Positions 9,002-18,586 of a DNA stretch of 51,013 nucleotides are shown here, piece by piece. Location: the NCBI GenBank assembly GCA_016780365.1, contig JADHMB010000007.1, positions 1 to 51,013 on the forward strand. The letters run 5' to 3'. Position numbers and translations under genes: made by a program. A model generated the notes under the pieces. The model saw only the letters and a list, made by a program, of their open reading frames with translations. It did no database searches and was not told the DNA's origin. Every line of letters begins with the position of its first letter. Positions within the stretch are counted from its first letter, which is position 1. Source of the stretch: Flavobacteriales bacterium (GTDB lineage Bacteria; Bacteroidota; Bacteroidia; Flavobacteriales_D; Parvicellaceae).

Positions 9002-9721
9002 ATGATCGCATTAAGTGTAAATATCAACAAAATTGCAACATTGAGAAATGCTAGGGGTGGAATTATACCCAATGTTATTGAGCATGCTAAAAATATTGAA
9101 CTTTTTGGAGCTAATGGAATTACTGTTCACCCAAGGCCAGATGAGAGACATATAACTTATCAAGATGTTAGAGAATTGAAGAAAGTTCTTAAAGTAGAAC
9201 TAAATATTGAAGGAAATCCAAAAGAAAATTCTTTTGTAGATCTTGTTCTAGAAACCAAACCTAGTCAGGTTACCTTAGTTCCTGATGAAATTGGTCAATT
9301 AACTTCCGATCATGGCTGGGATACAATCAAAGAAAAAGACTTTTTATGTGAAATGGTTCAACTTTTTTCAAACAATCATATAAGAACCTCTTTATTTATA
9401 AATCCAGATGAAAAACATGTAGAAGGAGCTAAGGAAATTGGATCAGATAGAATAGAACTTTATACAGAAAGTTATGCAAGTTCTAATGTTTTAAGCTTTG
9501 AAAAAGCTATTGAACCATTTGTGAAAGCAGCTAATAAAGCCAATGAGTTAGGAATAGAAATAAATGCGGGACATGATTTAAATCTGGAAAACTTAAAATT
9601 CTTTGCAACAAATATCCCAAACTTAAAGGAAGTCTCTATTGGTCATGCCCTAATTGCAGATGCTCTAAATTATGGAATGGAAAACACTGTTAATTTATAT
9701 CTCAGAGCTCTTTTAAAATGA
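9002..9721 (+). CDS. pdxJ: Pyridoxine 5'-phosphate synthase PdxJ
   Basis: Catalyses the last step of the DXP-dependent vitamin B6 pathway, ring closure to pyridoxine 5'-phosphate. The 239-residue TIM-barrel protein shows the family opening LSVNINKIATLRNARGG, then HPRPDERHI, NIEGNP, LVPDE and the C-terminal EINAGHDLNLENL followed by EVSIGHALIADAL. Length is normal. Its stop overlaps the start of the next gene in an ATGA at 9718-9721, so the two are translationally coupled. Confidence 0.96.
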   Translation: MIALSVNINKIATLRNARGGIIPNVIEHAKNIELFGANGITVHPRPDERHITYQDVRELKKVLKVELNIEGNPKENSFVDLVLETKPSQVTLVPDEIGQLTSDHGWDTIKEKDFLCEMVQLFSNNHIRTSLFINPDEKHVEGAKEIGSDRIELYTESYASSNVLSFEKAIEPFVKAANKANELGIEINAGHDLNLENLKFFATNIPNLKEVSIGHALIADALNYGMENTVNLYLRALLK

Positions 9722-10479
9722 AACTTAATTACAAAAAAATAGGTGAGGGAAAACCCTTGCTAATACTACACGGATTATTCGGCTCATCTGATAACTGGGG
9801 AACACTTGGCAAGAAATTCGCTGAAAATAATTTGGTTTATTTAATAGACCTTAGAAACCATGGCAGATCTCCTCATAGCAAAGAGATGAGTTATGACCTT
9901 ATGGCGGATGATTTGCTAGAGTTAATTGAGTACGAAAATATTAATTCTCCTATAATTCTTGGGCACTCTATGGGTGGGAAGGCAGCTTTGTTATTTGCAG
10001 AAAAATATCCAAAATATCTAGATAAATTAATTGTAGCTGACATTGGAATAAAAGCATATCCCATGCATCACAATGAGATTCTTAAAGGGTTAAATAGCGT
10101 TAACTTACAAGAAATTTCAAGTAGAACTCAGGCTCAGCAGTCTATCCAAGTTCATATTGACAATTTAGGTATCCAACAATTTTTACTTAAAAACTTGTAT
10201 TGGATTGAAAAAGGAAAATTAGCATGGAGAATGAATCTAAAAGAAATAGAGAAAAATATTGGAGAGATTTTAGTGAAAATCAATGTCCACAAAAACCCAA
10301 CTGATACACTTTTTATTCGTGGAGAAATGTCCAATTATATATTAGAGGAAGATTTTCAAAATATTCTAGAATCTTTTCCCAATGGAGTAATCAAAACAAT
10401 TCCAAAGGTCGGACATTGGTTACATGCAGAAAACCCTATAGAATTTTACAAAATTGCAAATGAATTTATAAGCCAATAA
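9718..10479 (+). CDS. Alpha/beta-hydrolase, YbfF-like esterase
   Basis: A 253-residue cytosolic alpha/beta-hydrolase. Visible features are the oxyanion-hole region LILHGLFGSSDNWG, DLRNHGRSPHS, the nucleophile elbow GHSMGG (Ser84) and the catalytic His near the end (VGHWLHAENP, His233). This is the pattern of the YbfF/ABHD11-type esterases that cleave short acyl or thioester substrates. The actual substrate is unknown. It is coupled to pdxJ by a four-base overlap, an arrangement that need not imply a role in B6 metabolism. Confidence 0.85.
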   Translation: MKLNYKKIGEGKPLLILHGLFGSSDNWGTLGKKFAENNLVYLIDLRNHGRSPHSKEMSYDLMADDLLELIEYENINSPIILGHSMGGKAALLFAEKYPKYLDKLIVADIGIKAYPMHHNEILKGLNSVNLQEISSRTQAQQSIQVHIDNLGIQQFLLKNLYWIEKGKLAWRMNLKEIEKNIGEILVKINVHKNPTDTLFIRGEMSNYILEEDFQNILESFPNGVIKTIPKVGHWLHAENPIEFYKIANEFISQ

Positions 10480-10491
10480 GAAGAAAGTGAT

Positions 10492-11133
10492 TTACTGCTT
10501 ATTGAGTTGCATCTCAATATCAATTTCAGAGTTTATTGTAAAACCCATTGTGTCAATTACAAATGGTATTATCCCTTTTAGAAAACAAATGTCTTGTTGA
10601 ATTGATAATATTTGATAATCGGATACCAATCCAGTTGTTAAATCTGTAATTAGTAAGTTGTTATCGTCATTGGATAATTCCCAAGTTCCTTCACTAGTAA
10701 TATCAATTGGAACACCAGGCAAGGTTTGTCCAAGAATATCAATTCCTTCAGTAACAAAATTTAATGAATTTGAGCAAGTATATTCTGGAAATTGAAAGTA
10801 CCAATAGCCAGCATCATTTGCATCTCCGGAAATAGTTTGGCTTCCTAAAATAGGAATATCAATTTGTGTCTCGTATTGTAAATTGGTAATATTCCAATCA
10901 CCATTTAATAAGTAGGAATTTGAATATATACACGAACCATTGTCGTCGGTGGCATTTGGATTGTAATTAATTGAATTTGAGTCTGTGCAACCTAGTATAA
11001 TACAAGAATTATCATCCTTATCGGCCGATGGATTATAATTGGTTGCTGTTGGATCTGTACATCCATCTTTTCCGCAAGACGCTATTAAAAAACTTAAGAA
11101 TAGAATGCTTGATATTTTTAAAAACCTTTTCAT
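10492..11133 (-). CDS. Lipoprotein with two Cys/Asp repeats and a lipocalin-like domain
   Basis: A 213-residue lipoprotein with lipobox LIASC (Cys20). Immediately behind it are two 24-residue repeats of the form GCTD...NYNP.A...D..SC (Cys25-Cys44 and Cys49-Cys68). They are Asp/Asn-rich and probably disulfide-bonded, and repeats of this kind are common on Bacteroidota surface proteins and may bind calcium. The rest (about 74-213) begins LLNGDWNITNLQYE and looks like a lipocalin-type beta-barrel domain. It follows the T9SS-targeted EEP gene by nine bases and is the last gene of that minus-strand set. Ligand and function are unknown. Confidence 0.7.
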   Translation of the reverse strand: MKRFLKISSILFLSFLIASCGKDGCTDPTATNYNPSADKDDNSCIILGCTDSNSINYNPNATDDNGSCIYSNSYLLNGDWNITNLQYETQIDIPILGSQTISGDANDAGYWYFQFPEYTCSNSLNFVTEGIDILGQTLPGVPIDITSEGTWELSNDDNNLLITDLTTGLVSDYQILSIQQDICFLKGIIPFVIDTMGFTINSEIDIEMQLNKQ

Positions 11134-11142
11134 ATAAAATTA

Positions 11143-12357
11143 TTATTCAATTATAAATTTATGATTTATTCTGCCATTTTGCAAAAGACAATCTACGATA
11201 TAAAATCCTTTAGGTAGAAAAAGTAATTCAATTTCTACATGTTTTTGATTATGAAATCTATTGTTGCAAATAATTTTTCCCGTCAAATCATAGATATTTA
11301 CAGTCAAATCCTCTTTAATAGGGAAATCCAAAACTAAATTTTTGGTTGAATTCAAAAACCTTACATTGGTGTTTTTACCTTTCGAAGTTAATACAGACAA
11401 AGGGGGATTCATTGAAAACATTAAAGATACTGGTAGATGATCACTCATATAAAAAAGAGCTCTGGCTATATCTTGAGTTACTTGTAAATTATTGATACTG
11501 TTTATAGATTGATTGAAATAACTACCATCTTGACCATCTGCAATATAGGTATTGGATATATATTCGATGCCTGAGCTACCATCCATAACATCATCGGAGG
11601 TGAAAATAATATCAAATCTATCGTCCATTCCACCATATGCTCCACCAGCATAACCACCTGTTGCAGATCTTGTACTTTGAGTATGTACATTTTTATAAAA
11701 ACTGTTGTTATGCCAATTTCCCATTTGGTTAATAGGATCTATTAAGTCTAAGCCTTGACCGTAAAGAATTTCTTGACAAGCTGGTTCGGTATGGTAATAA
11801 AAATTGAAATCTCCCCCAACAATCAATCTTTCAATCCTGTTATTATTTACTAAAAACTGCTTAAAGGTTTCAGCCTCTTGCCTTCTAAGTTCTTCATTAG
11901 TAGAACTACTTCCTGCTTTTAAATGAATTGAATAGATGTATATAAAGCTGGTATCGTTAAGAATACCTAACTGATTTTTATAATAAAGAACATATTCACT
12001 AATATCTCTAAGCTGGGTTGGTATTTGTTGCTGAGAATAAAGTTCAAATTTATTTTGATCATAAAATAGCAAGTTGTCTGTATCAGGACCATTAAAATAT
12101 AATGCACTTTGAAAGTCGTTGCTCGATCCAGAATTTAAAACATTATTTTTAATTAAAGCTCCACCATTAAATGAGGTGAGCTCGTTAACCACAAAAATAT
12201 CTGGCTGAATAAAATCTAAAATCTTTTTTAAAGTATCTACTCTGTCTTGTTGAGAAGATGGGAAATTTAACAGGTTATAATAAGTGATTTTTAAGGAATC
12301 TTGAGCAAACAAAAACGTTAAAGAAATAGCAAAAAAAAACATTAGTAAAAACTTCAT
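11143..12357 (-). CDS. Secreted EEP-family nuclease/phosphatase with T9SS C-terminal signal
   Basis: A 404-residue exported protein with signal peptide (MKFLLMFFFAISLTFLFAQ) and an endonuclease/exonuclease/phosphatase fold. Seen in order are ITYYNLLNFP, DIFVVNELTS (metal-binding Glu), SIHLKAGSS, VGGDFNFYYHTEPA and MSDHLPVS, which supply the Asp/Asn/His active-site set. Residues about 330-404 form a type A T9SS sorting domain (LVLDFPIKEDLTVNIYDLTG, then LPKGFYIV), so the mature enzyme should be exported by T9SS and released or anchored outside. Start ATG overlaps the stop of the upstream EEP gene (ATGA). Substrate (DNA, RNA, nucleotides or another phosphodiester) cannot be told from sequence. 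Confidence 0.88.
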   Translation of the reverse strand: MKFLLMFFFAISLTFLFAQDSLKITYYNLLNFPSSQQDRVDTLKKILDFIQPDIFVVNELTSFNGGALIKNNVLNSGSSNDFQSALYFNGPDTDNLLFYDQNKFELYSQQQIPTQLRDISEYVLYYKNQLGILNDTSFIYIYSIHLKAGSSSTNEELRRQEAETFKQFLVNNNRIERLIVGGDFNFYYHTEPACQEILYGQGLDLIDPINQMGNWHNNSFYKNVHTQSTRSATGGYAGGAYGGMDDRFDIIFTSDDVMDGSSGIEYISNTYIADGQDGSYFNQSINSINNLQVTQDIARALFYMSDHLPVSLMFSMNPPLSVLTSKGKNTNVRFLNSTKNLVLDFPIKEDLTVNIYDLTGKIICNNRFHNQKHVEIELLFLPKGFYIVDCLLQNGRINHKFIIE

Positions 12358-13427
12358 GAAGCCTTCTTTACTAAGAACATATAAACCGGGAAATGATCAC
12401 TATATCCTCCTAAAAAACTAGAACCACCATAAGTCCTAAAAGGGTATCCTTTGTAATTTCCACTTGGATTTTTTAAGAAGGATTTATTGTAAACTACTGA
12501 CTTGTAAAAACTAAAAGAATTATACATATTATCAGTATCTATCTCCGAGGGATTCACAATTAAAGATGGTGTTAAAATAAATTGATCGAATAAATTCCAC
12601 TGATCTCTGTATGCTAAGGTTCCTATTCCTTTTTTGTAATGATCGTACATGGTATTATACATTTGATTGTTTCTTAAAAGTGTAGATCCATTGGCATGTA
12701 AAAAATCTTTAATACTTGGTGAGATAGGATCGTCGTTAAAATCGCCCATTACAATTACCTTTGCTTTTTTATCTATTTGCCTAAGAGAATCTACGATAGA
12801 TTTGGTCAACTTAGCAGCTTCTATACGTTTGGGTCTGCTTTTCGCCTCACCTCCCCTTCTCGATGGCCAATGAACAACAATAAAATGCATTTCTTCACCT
12901 AATAATTTCCCAGAAACTACTAATTGGTCTCTAGATCTGAACCTATCGTTACCAGGAATTTTAAACTTTACTGATTTGCTTGAAGTTACCTTAAAATGTA
13001 AGGGATCGTAAATTAATGCACAGTCAATTCCTCTAGCATCTGGCCCTTCGTGGTGCACAATTTTATAATTCTTGTCAGCAATTGAAGGTTGAGTTACTAA
13101 ATCTTCTAAAACCAATCGGTTTTCAATTTCACATACGCCAATAATACTTGCCCCAAGTGGAGTTACTTCTTTACCAAGAGTGTCTATAACAAAAGCCATA
13201 TTTTTTAGCTTAAGAAGATATTTAGTTGTATTGAATTTTTTAGACCCAAAAGGAGTAAAATCCTCTTGCAAAATTTTGTTGGTATCAGGATCTACTATGG
13301 TATCAAAAAGATTTTCAAGGTTATAAAATGCTATACATTCTAAATTTAACTCAAGAGACTTTCTGTCTTGAGAATATCCCGCTTTTAGGAAAAGAAAAAA
13401 TGTTAAAAAAATTAGATGGACTTTCAA
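12354..13427 (-). CDS. Exported EEP-family endonuclease/exonuclease/phosphatase
   Basis: A 357-residue protein with a signal peptide (MKVHLIFLTFFLFLKAGYSQ) and a complete EEP active site: FYNLENLFDT, the metal-binding Glu in IIGVCEIEN, VVHWPSRRGGE, VMGDFNDDP and the final SDHFPVY. No T9SS sorting domain is seen, so it may stay in the periplasm. The start codon is TTG (13425-13427). No nearby ATG keeps the signal peptide. It is the first gene of a three-gene minus-strand set and is divergent from the TonB receptor, 71 bases away. Confidence 0.88.
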   Translation of the reverse strand: MKVHLIFLTFFLFLKAGYSQDRKSLELNLECIAFYNLENLFDTIVDPDTNKILQEDFTPFGSKKFNTTKYLLKLKNMAFVIDTLGKEVTPLGASIIGVCEIENRLVLEDLVTQPSIADKNYKIVHHEGPDARGIDCALIYDPLHFKVTSSKSVKFKIPGNDRFRSRDQLVVSGKLLGEEMHFIVVHWPSRRGGEAKSRPKRIEAAKLTKSIVDSLRQIDKKAKVIVMGDFNDDPISPSIKDFLHANGSTLLRNNQMYNTMYDHYKKGIGTLAYRDQWNLFDQFILTPSLIVNPSEIDTDNMYNSFSFYKSVVYNKSFLKNPSGNYKGYPFRTYGGSSFLGGYSDHFPVYMFLVKKAS

Positions 13428-13498
13428 GTTGAGAAATAATTTAAGTTACTTTTGACTAAAAGTAAACAACTTAATTTAATTTCTATACTTTAGGACAA

Positions 13499-16081
13499 AT
13501 GATTCTTAATTACTTCAAATCTCGTTTTATTTTTCCTTTGTTGCTAATATTTTACTTTACAGGTTTTAAAGGCCAAACAGATTCGTCATTTGTTGTAGAT
13601 ACTGTTAAAAATATAATTCCCGTTTTTACTACCACGGTAGATTTACTTGACAATGAATTACAATCCCAAGACATAAGTGGCTTATTACAGTCTTCAAGAG
13701 ACGTTTATGTTAATCAAGCAGGATTTAATTTCAGTGCAGCTAGATATAGATTGAGAGGTTATAGCTCTGAAAATACTCGACTTTTTATCAATGGAATCCC
13801 TGTTAACGATCCAGAAAATGGATGGACAATATGGAGCTATTGGGGAGGGCTAAATGATGTTACAAGATATCCAGAAACAAGTTTTGGAATAACTAACTCT
13901 GCTGCAAATTTTGGAAGTATTGGAGCATATTCTTATATATCTGCACTTCCATCAGTGAAAAGAACTGGGTCTAGAGTCTCTTATGCTTCAACCAACAGGT
14001 CTTACAGAAATAGAGCAATGTATACTTACAATTCTGGTCTTAACAACAATGGCTGGGGATTTTTAATAAGTGGTTCTTCTAGATGGTCTGATGAAGGATA
14101 TGTTCCCGGATCTTATTATAGTTCTGGAAGTTATTTGTTATCTATTGAAAAGAAATTTAATGAAAACCATACTTTAAACTTCATGGCTTTTGGAGCACCA
14201 ACCGTACAAGGGAGACAAGGAATTGCTGTTCAAGAAACTTATGATTTAACTGGAGATCCTTTTTACAATCCTTACTGGGGCTATCAAACTCAAAGTGACG
14301 GAAGCCTTAAAAAGAGAAATGCAAGAAGTAGAGACAACCATAAACCATATATGACCTTGGGTCATTACTGGAAAGTTTCAGAAAAACTAAATATACAATC
14401 TAACTTTTATGCCATTACAGGAAAAACAAGTAATACGAATTTAAACTGGGTAGACGCAAATGATCCAAGACCAGATTATTACAAGTATTTACCAAGTTAT
14501 TTTGTAAACGATCAAGGAACACTTTCTGGAAATCAAATTATTGAAAACCAAGAACAGTACGACAATATTTCTCAACAGTGGCAGCAAAACAATCCTGACT
14601 ATACACAGTTGAATTGGGATTTAATGTACAATGCCAACTATAATAATTTATATACTCAAAATAATATTGGCAATATAGATTCCTCATTTACCGGAAGAAG
14701 ATCAAAATACATCGTGGAAGAATACAGATTAGATCCAAGACATTATGGATTTAATACTTTTGGAAAATATGACTTCAACGAAAATAGCAGTTTAAATTTC
14801 GGGCTCAACATCAGCAATTACACAAGTAGAAACTACCGTAAGATAAATGATCTTTTAGGAGGAGATTTTTGGGTAGATATTGACCAGTTTGCTCTTAGAG
14901 ATTTTAACGATCTTGCCCTTGCACAGAACGATCTTCAAAACATTAATAATATTGTTGGCAATGGAGATATTTTTGGATACAATTACGATATTCATGTAAA
15001 TAAAAATGAATTATTTAGCACCTATAGCTACAATAAAAAAAGAATAGAATCCTTTATAGGTATAAATGCGTCTACTACAACATTTTGGAGAGATGGAAAA
15101 ATGCAAAATGGAAGATTTCCAGAAAGTTCATTAGGAAGTTCTGAAAAACAAAATTTTTACAATTATGGTGTAAAGTTTGGCTTTCTTTATAAAATTACTG
15201 GAAGACATTTATTATCCTTCAATGGAATGTATAAAACAGAAGCTCCTTATGTTAGAAATGCCTATGTATCTCCAAGAACAAGAGACCTATTGGTCCCTAA
15301 TTTAAGTTCTACAGAGATAATTTCAGCAGACCTTAACTACAACATAAGATTGCCTTTTCTAAAAGCGCGATTGACTGGTTTTTATACCCAAATAAATGAC
15401 CAGACTTGGGCAAGGTCTTTTTACCATGATGAGTATAGGACTTTTGTAAATTATATGATGACCAATGTAGATCAAATTTTCATGGGAATTGAACTAGGAT
15501 TTGAAAGTAATATTACCTCCACCGTGCAATTAACTGGTGCATTTACAATTGGAGATTATTTATATAATTCTAGGCCAGTTGCTACCATTACAAGAGACAA
15601 TTCTCAAGAACTAATTGCTTTAGACAAAGTAGTTTACCTTCAAAATTTTAAGATTGGGGGGATGCCCCAACAAGCTACTTCTTTAGGGCTTAAGTACAAC
15701 GCTCCAAAATACTGGTATGCAGGAATTAATTTCAATTATTTTAGAGATATATATCTTTCACCAAATCCTGATAGAAGAACAGCAGAAGCAATTAGCGCAT
15801 ACGGAGCTGAGTATCCTTATAGAGATGAAATAATTGACCAAACCAGACTAAGTGATGGTAATGCTGTGAATTTATTTTGTGGAAAAAGCTGGAAAATCTA
15901 TAAAAACGATAGTTATATAAGACTTGGTCTTAATGTCAATAATTTACTGGATAATACTTCTTTCAAAACTGGAGGGTTTGAACAACTTAGATACGATGCC
16001 TCCGATATTCAACGGTTCCCCAACAAATATGGCTACATGTATGGCAGAACCTATTTCCTAATGTTAAGTTATTTATTTTAA
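13499..16081 (+). CDS. TonB-dependent outer-membrane receptor
   Basis: An 860-residue outer-membrane transporter. A signal peptide (about 1-25, ending FKGQ) leads to a plug domain (SRDVYVNQAGFNFSAARYRL, FINGIPVNDPENG) and a 22-strand barrel ending in YLMLSYLF-type aromatics. It lacks the N-terminal carboxypeptidase-regulatory-like domain typical of SusC, and no SusD gene accompanies it. The partner is the lipoprotein gene two bases downstream, clearly co-transcribed. The divergent neighbours are exported EEP enzymes, so imported ligands may be products of phosphodiester cleavage (inference). The substrate cannot be read from the sequence. Confidence 0.9.
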   Translation: MILNYFKSRFIFPLLLIFYFTGFKGQTDSSFVVDTVKNIIPVFTTTVDLLDNELQSQDISGLLQSSRDVYVNQAGFNFSAARYRLRGYSSENTRLFINGIPVNDPENGWTIWSYWGGLNDVTRYPETSFGITNSAANFGSIGAYSYISALPSVKRTGSRVSYASTNRSYRNRAMYTYNSGLNNNGWGFLISGSSRWSDEGYVPGSYYSSGSYLLSIEKKFNENHTLNFMAFGAPTVQGRQGIAVQETYDLTGDPFYNPYWGYQTQSDGSLKKRNARSRDNHKPYMTLGHYWKVSEKLNIQSNFYAITGKTSNTNLNWVDANDPRPDYYKYLPSYFVNDQGTLSGNQIIENQEQYDNISQQWQQNNPDYTQLNWDLMYNANYNNLYTQNNIGNIDSSFTGRRSKYIVEEYRLDPRHYGFNTFGKYDFNENSSLNFGLNISNYTSRNYRKINDLLGGDFWVDIDQFALRDFNDLALAQNDLQNINNIVGNGDIFGYNYDIHVNKNELFSTYSYNKKRIESFIGINASTTTFWRDGKMQNGRFPESSLGSSEKQNFYNYGVKFGFLYKITGRHLLSFNGMYKTEAPYVRNAYVSPRTRDLLVPNLSSTEIISADLNYNIRLPFLKARLTGFYTQINDQTWARSFYHDEYRTFVNYMMTNVDQIFMGIELGFESNITSTVQLTGAFTIGDYLYNSRPVATITRDNSQELIALDKVVYLQNFKIGGMPQQATSLGLKYNAPKYWYAGINFNYFRDIYLSPNPDRRTAEAISAYGAEYPYRDEIIDQTRLSDGNAVNLFCGKSWKIYKNDSYIRLGLNVNNLLDNTSFKTGGFEQLRYDASDIQRFPNKYGYMYGRTYFLMLSYLF

Positions 16082-16083
16082 AG

Positions 16084-17355
16084 ATGAAAAAAATTCAAAA
16101 TTTACTACTAATAATATCTGTTACCTTACTGTACTTTTCATGCAACAAACAATACGATGACCCGCCTGTAAATCAAGTTCCTATAGGAGAAGTTATTTTA
16201 ATAAGTGACCTTAAAGATATGTTCACTGGTTCAGTTACTTTAATTGAAAGCAACTATAGTATTTTTGGCAATGTAACTTCGGAAGAAACCAATGGTAATT
16301 TTTACAAAGAAGTTTTTATGCAAGATTTAAGTGGAGCCATCAAACTAAAATTAAAATCATCTGGTGGTCTTTACATTGGAGATAGTATAAGAATTAATAT
16401 CCAGAACGTATCTATGAGTGAATATGGAGATTTAATACAATTAGAGAATATTGATGTGGATCAACAAGTAGTGAAAATTGCAACAGAAAAATTTATTGAG
16501 CCATATGAAACTACTATAAACCAACTTAGTCTTTCTGAAGACCAAAGTAGATTAGTTAAATTAAATGATGTTGAATTTACAGAACTAGGAATGACCTACG
16601 CTGATGCAGTTAATTTGAGTACAGGATCAAGAATTCTTACAGACTGTAATGGAAATACTGTTTCTGTTAGAACAAGTGGATACGCAAATTTTGCAAGCGA
16701 TACTTTACCTTCTGGAAAGGGTTCTATTACTGGAATATTTACTATTTATAATTCCGAAAAACAATTTGTCATAAGAGATATTAATGAAGTACAATTAGAT
16801 TCTTCTCGATGTAATGGATCTTCTGGAGGAGGAGGAAGTGGCGGAGATATTTTGTATAAAGATTTTGAAGATGGATCTATGACTTCAGGAGGCTGGAAAA
16901 ACTTTTGGAGTGGAACTAATCCAAATATTGGAGAGTGGGAGATTTATACCACTTTTGGGGTTAATGGACCAGTTGCAAAAGCAAGTAACTATTCAAATAG
17001 TAGCAACTATGCATGTGAGAGCTGGATGGTTTCACCATTATTTGACCTAACTGTTGCCTCTGCCCCATATCTAGTTTTTGATAATGTTACTAGATATAGC
17101 GGAAACGCATTGGAACTATATATCTCGTATGACTACGATGGATCTAGTAATCCTTCACAACAAGGAACTTGGATAGATATTACCGGATATGTTCCTAACT
17201 GGGATACCGACGATTTTCAGTGGGACTTAGTATCTAGTGGAAACACAGATTTAACACCGTTTATTGCACCGTCTGTTGCCATAGCTTTTAAATATATAGG
17301 AACCAATTCTAATGGTGCAACATGGGAGGTTGACAATATTATTATAAGAGAATAA
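16084..17355 (+). CDS. DUF5689-type lipoprotein with choice-of-anchor J domain
   Basis: A 423-residue lipoprotein with lipobox LYFSC (Cys20). The first domain (about 30-240) matches the DUF5689 pattern, including NFYKEVFMQDLSGAIKLKL and a following OB-fold-like strand region. A Gly/Ser linker (SSGGGGSGG, near 248-256) leads to a C-terminal jelly-roll of the choice-of-anchor J kind (KDFEDGSMTSGGWKNFW, CESWMVSPLFDL, the last about residues 320-330). It is probably displayed at the outer membrane with the TonB receptor encoded two bases upstream and acts as its surface binding partner (inference). Its stop lies two bases from that of convergent odhB. Confidence 0.78.
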   Translation: MKKIQNLLLIISVTLLYFSCNKQYDDPPVNQVPIGEVILISDLKDMFTGSVTLIESNYSIFGNVTSEETNGNFYKEVFMQDLSGAIKLKLKSSGGLYIGDSIRINIQNVSMSEYGDLIQLENIDVDQQVVKIATEKFIEPYETTINQLSLSEDQSRLVKLNDVEFTELGMTYADAVNLSTGSRILTDCNGNTVSVRTSGYANFASDTLPSGKGSITGIFTIYNSEKQFVIRDINEVQLDSSRCNGSSGGGGSGGDILYKDFEDGSMTSGGWKNFWSGTNPNIGEWEIYTTFGVNGPVAKASNYSNSSNYACESWMVSPLFDLTVASAPYLVFDNVTRYSGNALELYISYDYDGSSNPSQQGTWIDITGYVPNWDTDDFQWDLVSSGNTDLTPFIAPSVAIAFKYIGTNSNGATWEVDNIIIRE

Positions 17356-17359
17356 TATT
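17335..17359. repeat. AT-only inverted repeat at a convergent gene junction
   Basis: A perfect nine-base inverted repeat (AATATTATT and AATAATATT) with a seven-base loop spans the end of the DUF5689 lipoprotein gene and the start of the odhB stop codon. It could act as a weak bidirectional terminator or transcription pause. Its stem has no G-C pairs and no clean U run follows on either strand, so it may be fortuitous. Confidence 0.3.
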
Positions 17360-18575
17360 AATAATTCATTAAAATTTTCTTCGGATCTTTTCCTTTGAAA
17401 ACCATGTCTTCTGGATTTTCTAGTACTTCTTTAACTTTTACTAAAAACCCAACACTATCTTTTCCATCTATTATTCTATGGTCATAAGAAAGAGCAACGT
17501 ACATGATTGGTCTAATCTCTACTTTTCCATCTATAGCCACTGGTCTTTGAACAATATTATGCATTCCTAAAATTGCTGATTGTGGAGGATTGATAATTGG
17601 AGTACTTAACATAGAACCAAAAACACCTCCATTGGTAATAGTAAAAGTTCCACCAGTAATTTCTTCAATCGAAATTTTACCATCTCTAGCTTTAATTGCA
17701 AGTTCTTTAATTTTAGATTCTATTTCTAACAAATTCATCTCGTCTGCATTTCTTAGTACTGGAACCATCAACCCTTTTTCTGTACTAACAGCTATTCCTA
17801 TATCGTTAAAATTATAGGAAATCATATGGTCACCATCTATCATAGAGTTAACAGTAGGGAATTCTTTTAAAGCAATAGTACAAGCATGGGTAAAAAAGGA
17901 CATAAATCCCAAACCAACCCCATATTTCTCTTTAAAAGCGTCTTTGTATTTTGCTCTTAAATCCATAATTGGCTTCATGTCTACTTCATTAAAAGTAGTA
18001 AGCATTGCTGTTTCATTTTTTACAGTAACCAATCTTGATGCAATTTTTCTTCGTAGCATACTTAACTTACGTATCTCACTTTTCCTATTGCCTTCTTCAG
18101 GTAAAGAAGCCAATAACTGAAGAATATCTTGTTTGGTAATTCTCCCTCCTTTTCCCGAACCCTCGATGTGCTCTACTTGAATATTATTCTCTACAATTAT
18201 TTTTTTAGCTGCAACACTTGGATGTCCAGATGCATAGGTTTTTTCATTTGTTGGGTTAGAACTAACTGGACCTGGTGATGGGGTTGAACTTTTTGGACTA
18301 GTCTTAGCTGGAGATTTACCACCTTCTGGTTTAGCAGCAGATGTATCAATCAAACATACGACTTGACCTACTGCTACAACGTCACCCATTTCAGCCTTTA
18401 AAGTAATAATTCCTGCTTCTTCTGCAGGTAGTTCAAGAGTAGCTTTATCAGAATCAACCTCAGCTATGGTTTGATCTTTTTCTACATAATCTCCGTCTTC
18501 AACCATCCATTCTGCAATTTCAACTTCTGTTATAGATTCTCCTGGACTAGGGACTTTCATTTCTAATACTGACAT
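17358..18575 (-). CDS. odhB: 2-oxoglutarate dehydrogenase E2 (dihydrolipoyl succinyltransferase)
   Basis: Transfers the succinyl group from the lipoyl arm to CoA in the TCA cycle. The 405 residues comprise a lipoyl domain (about 2-77, lipoylated Lys44 in [12 protein letters not shown]), a Pro/Ser/Lys-rich linker, a peripheral-subunit-binding domain (about 118-155, ending [12 protein letters not shown]) and the acyltransferase core with the catalytic motif [11 protein letters not shown] (His366, Asp370). It follows the E1 gene by 11 bases on the same strand. The E3 (lipoamide dehydrogenase) gene is not in the window. Confidence 0.95.
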   Translation of the reverse strand: MSVLEMKVPSPGESITEVEIAEWMVEDGDYVEKDQTIAEVDSDKATLELPAEEAGIITLKAEMGDVVAVGQVVCLIDTSAAKPEGGKSPAKTSPKSSTPSPGPVSSNPTNEKTYASGHPSVAAKKIIVENNIQVEHIEGSGKGGRITKQDILQLLASLPEEGNRKSEIRKLSMLRRKIASRLVTVKNETAMLTTFNEVDMKPIMDLRAKYKDAFKEKYGVGLGFMSFFTHACTIALKEFPTVNSMIDGDHMISYNFNDIGIAVSTEKGLMVPVLRNADEMNLLEIESKIKELAIKARDGKISIEEITGGTFTITNGGVFGSMLSTPIINPPQSAILGMHNIVQRPVAIDGKVEIRPIMYVALSYDHRIIDGKDSVGFLVKVKEVLENPEDMVFKGKDPKKILMNY

Positions 18576-18586
18576 AATTTATTTTT

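Noticed and set aside
10474-10504. Seven-base inverted repeat (CAATAAG/CTTATTG) at a convergent junction
   Set aside because: The 17-base loop and lack of a U run make it a poor terminator, and such short AT-rich repeats are common here.
11143-13427. The two EEP genes as a single gene broken by a frameshift
   Set aside because: Each has its own signal peptide and complete active-site set, so they are two intact genes.
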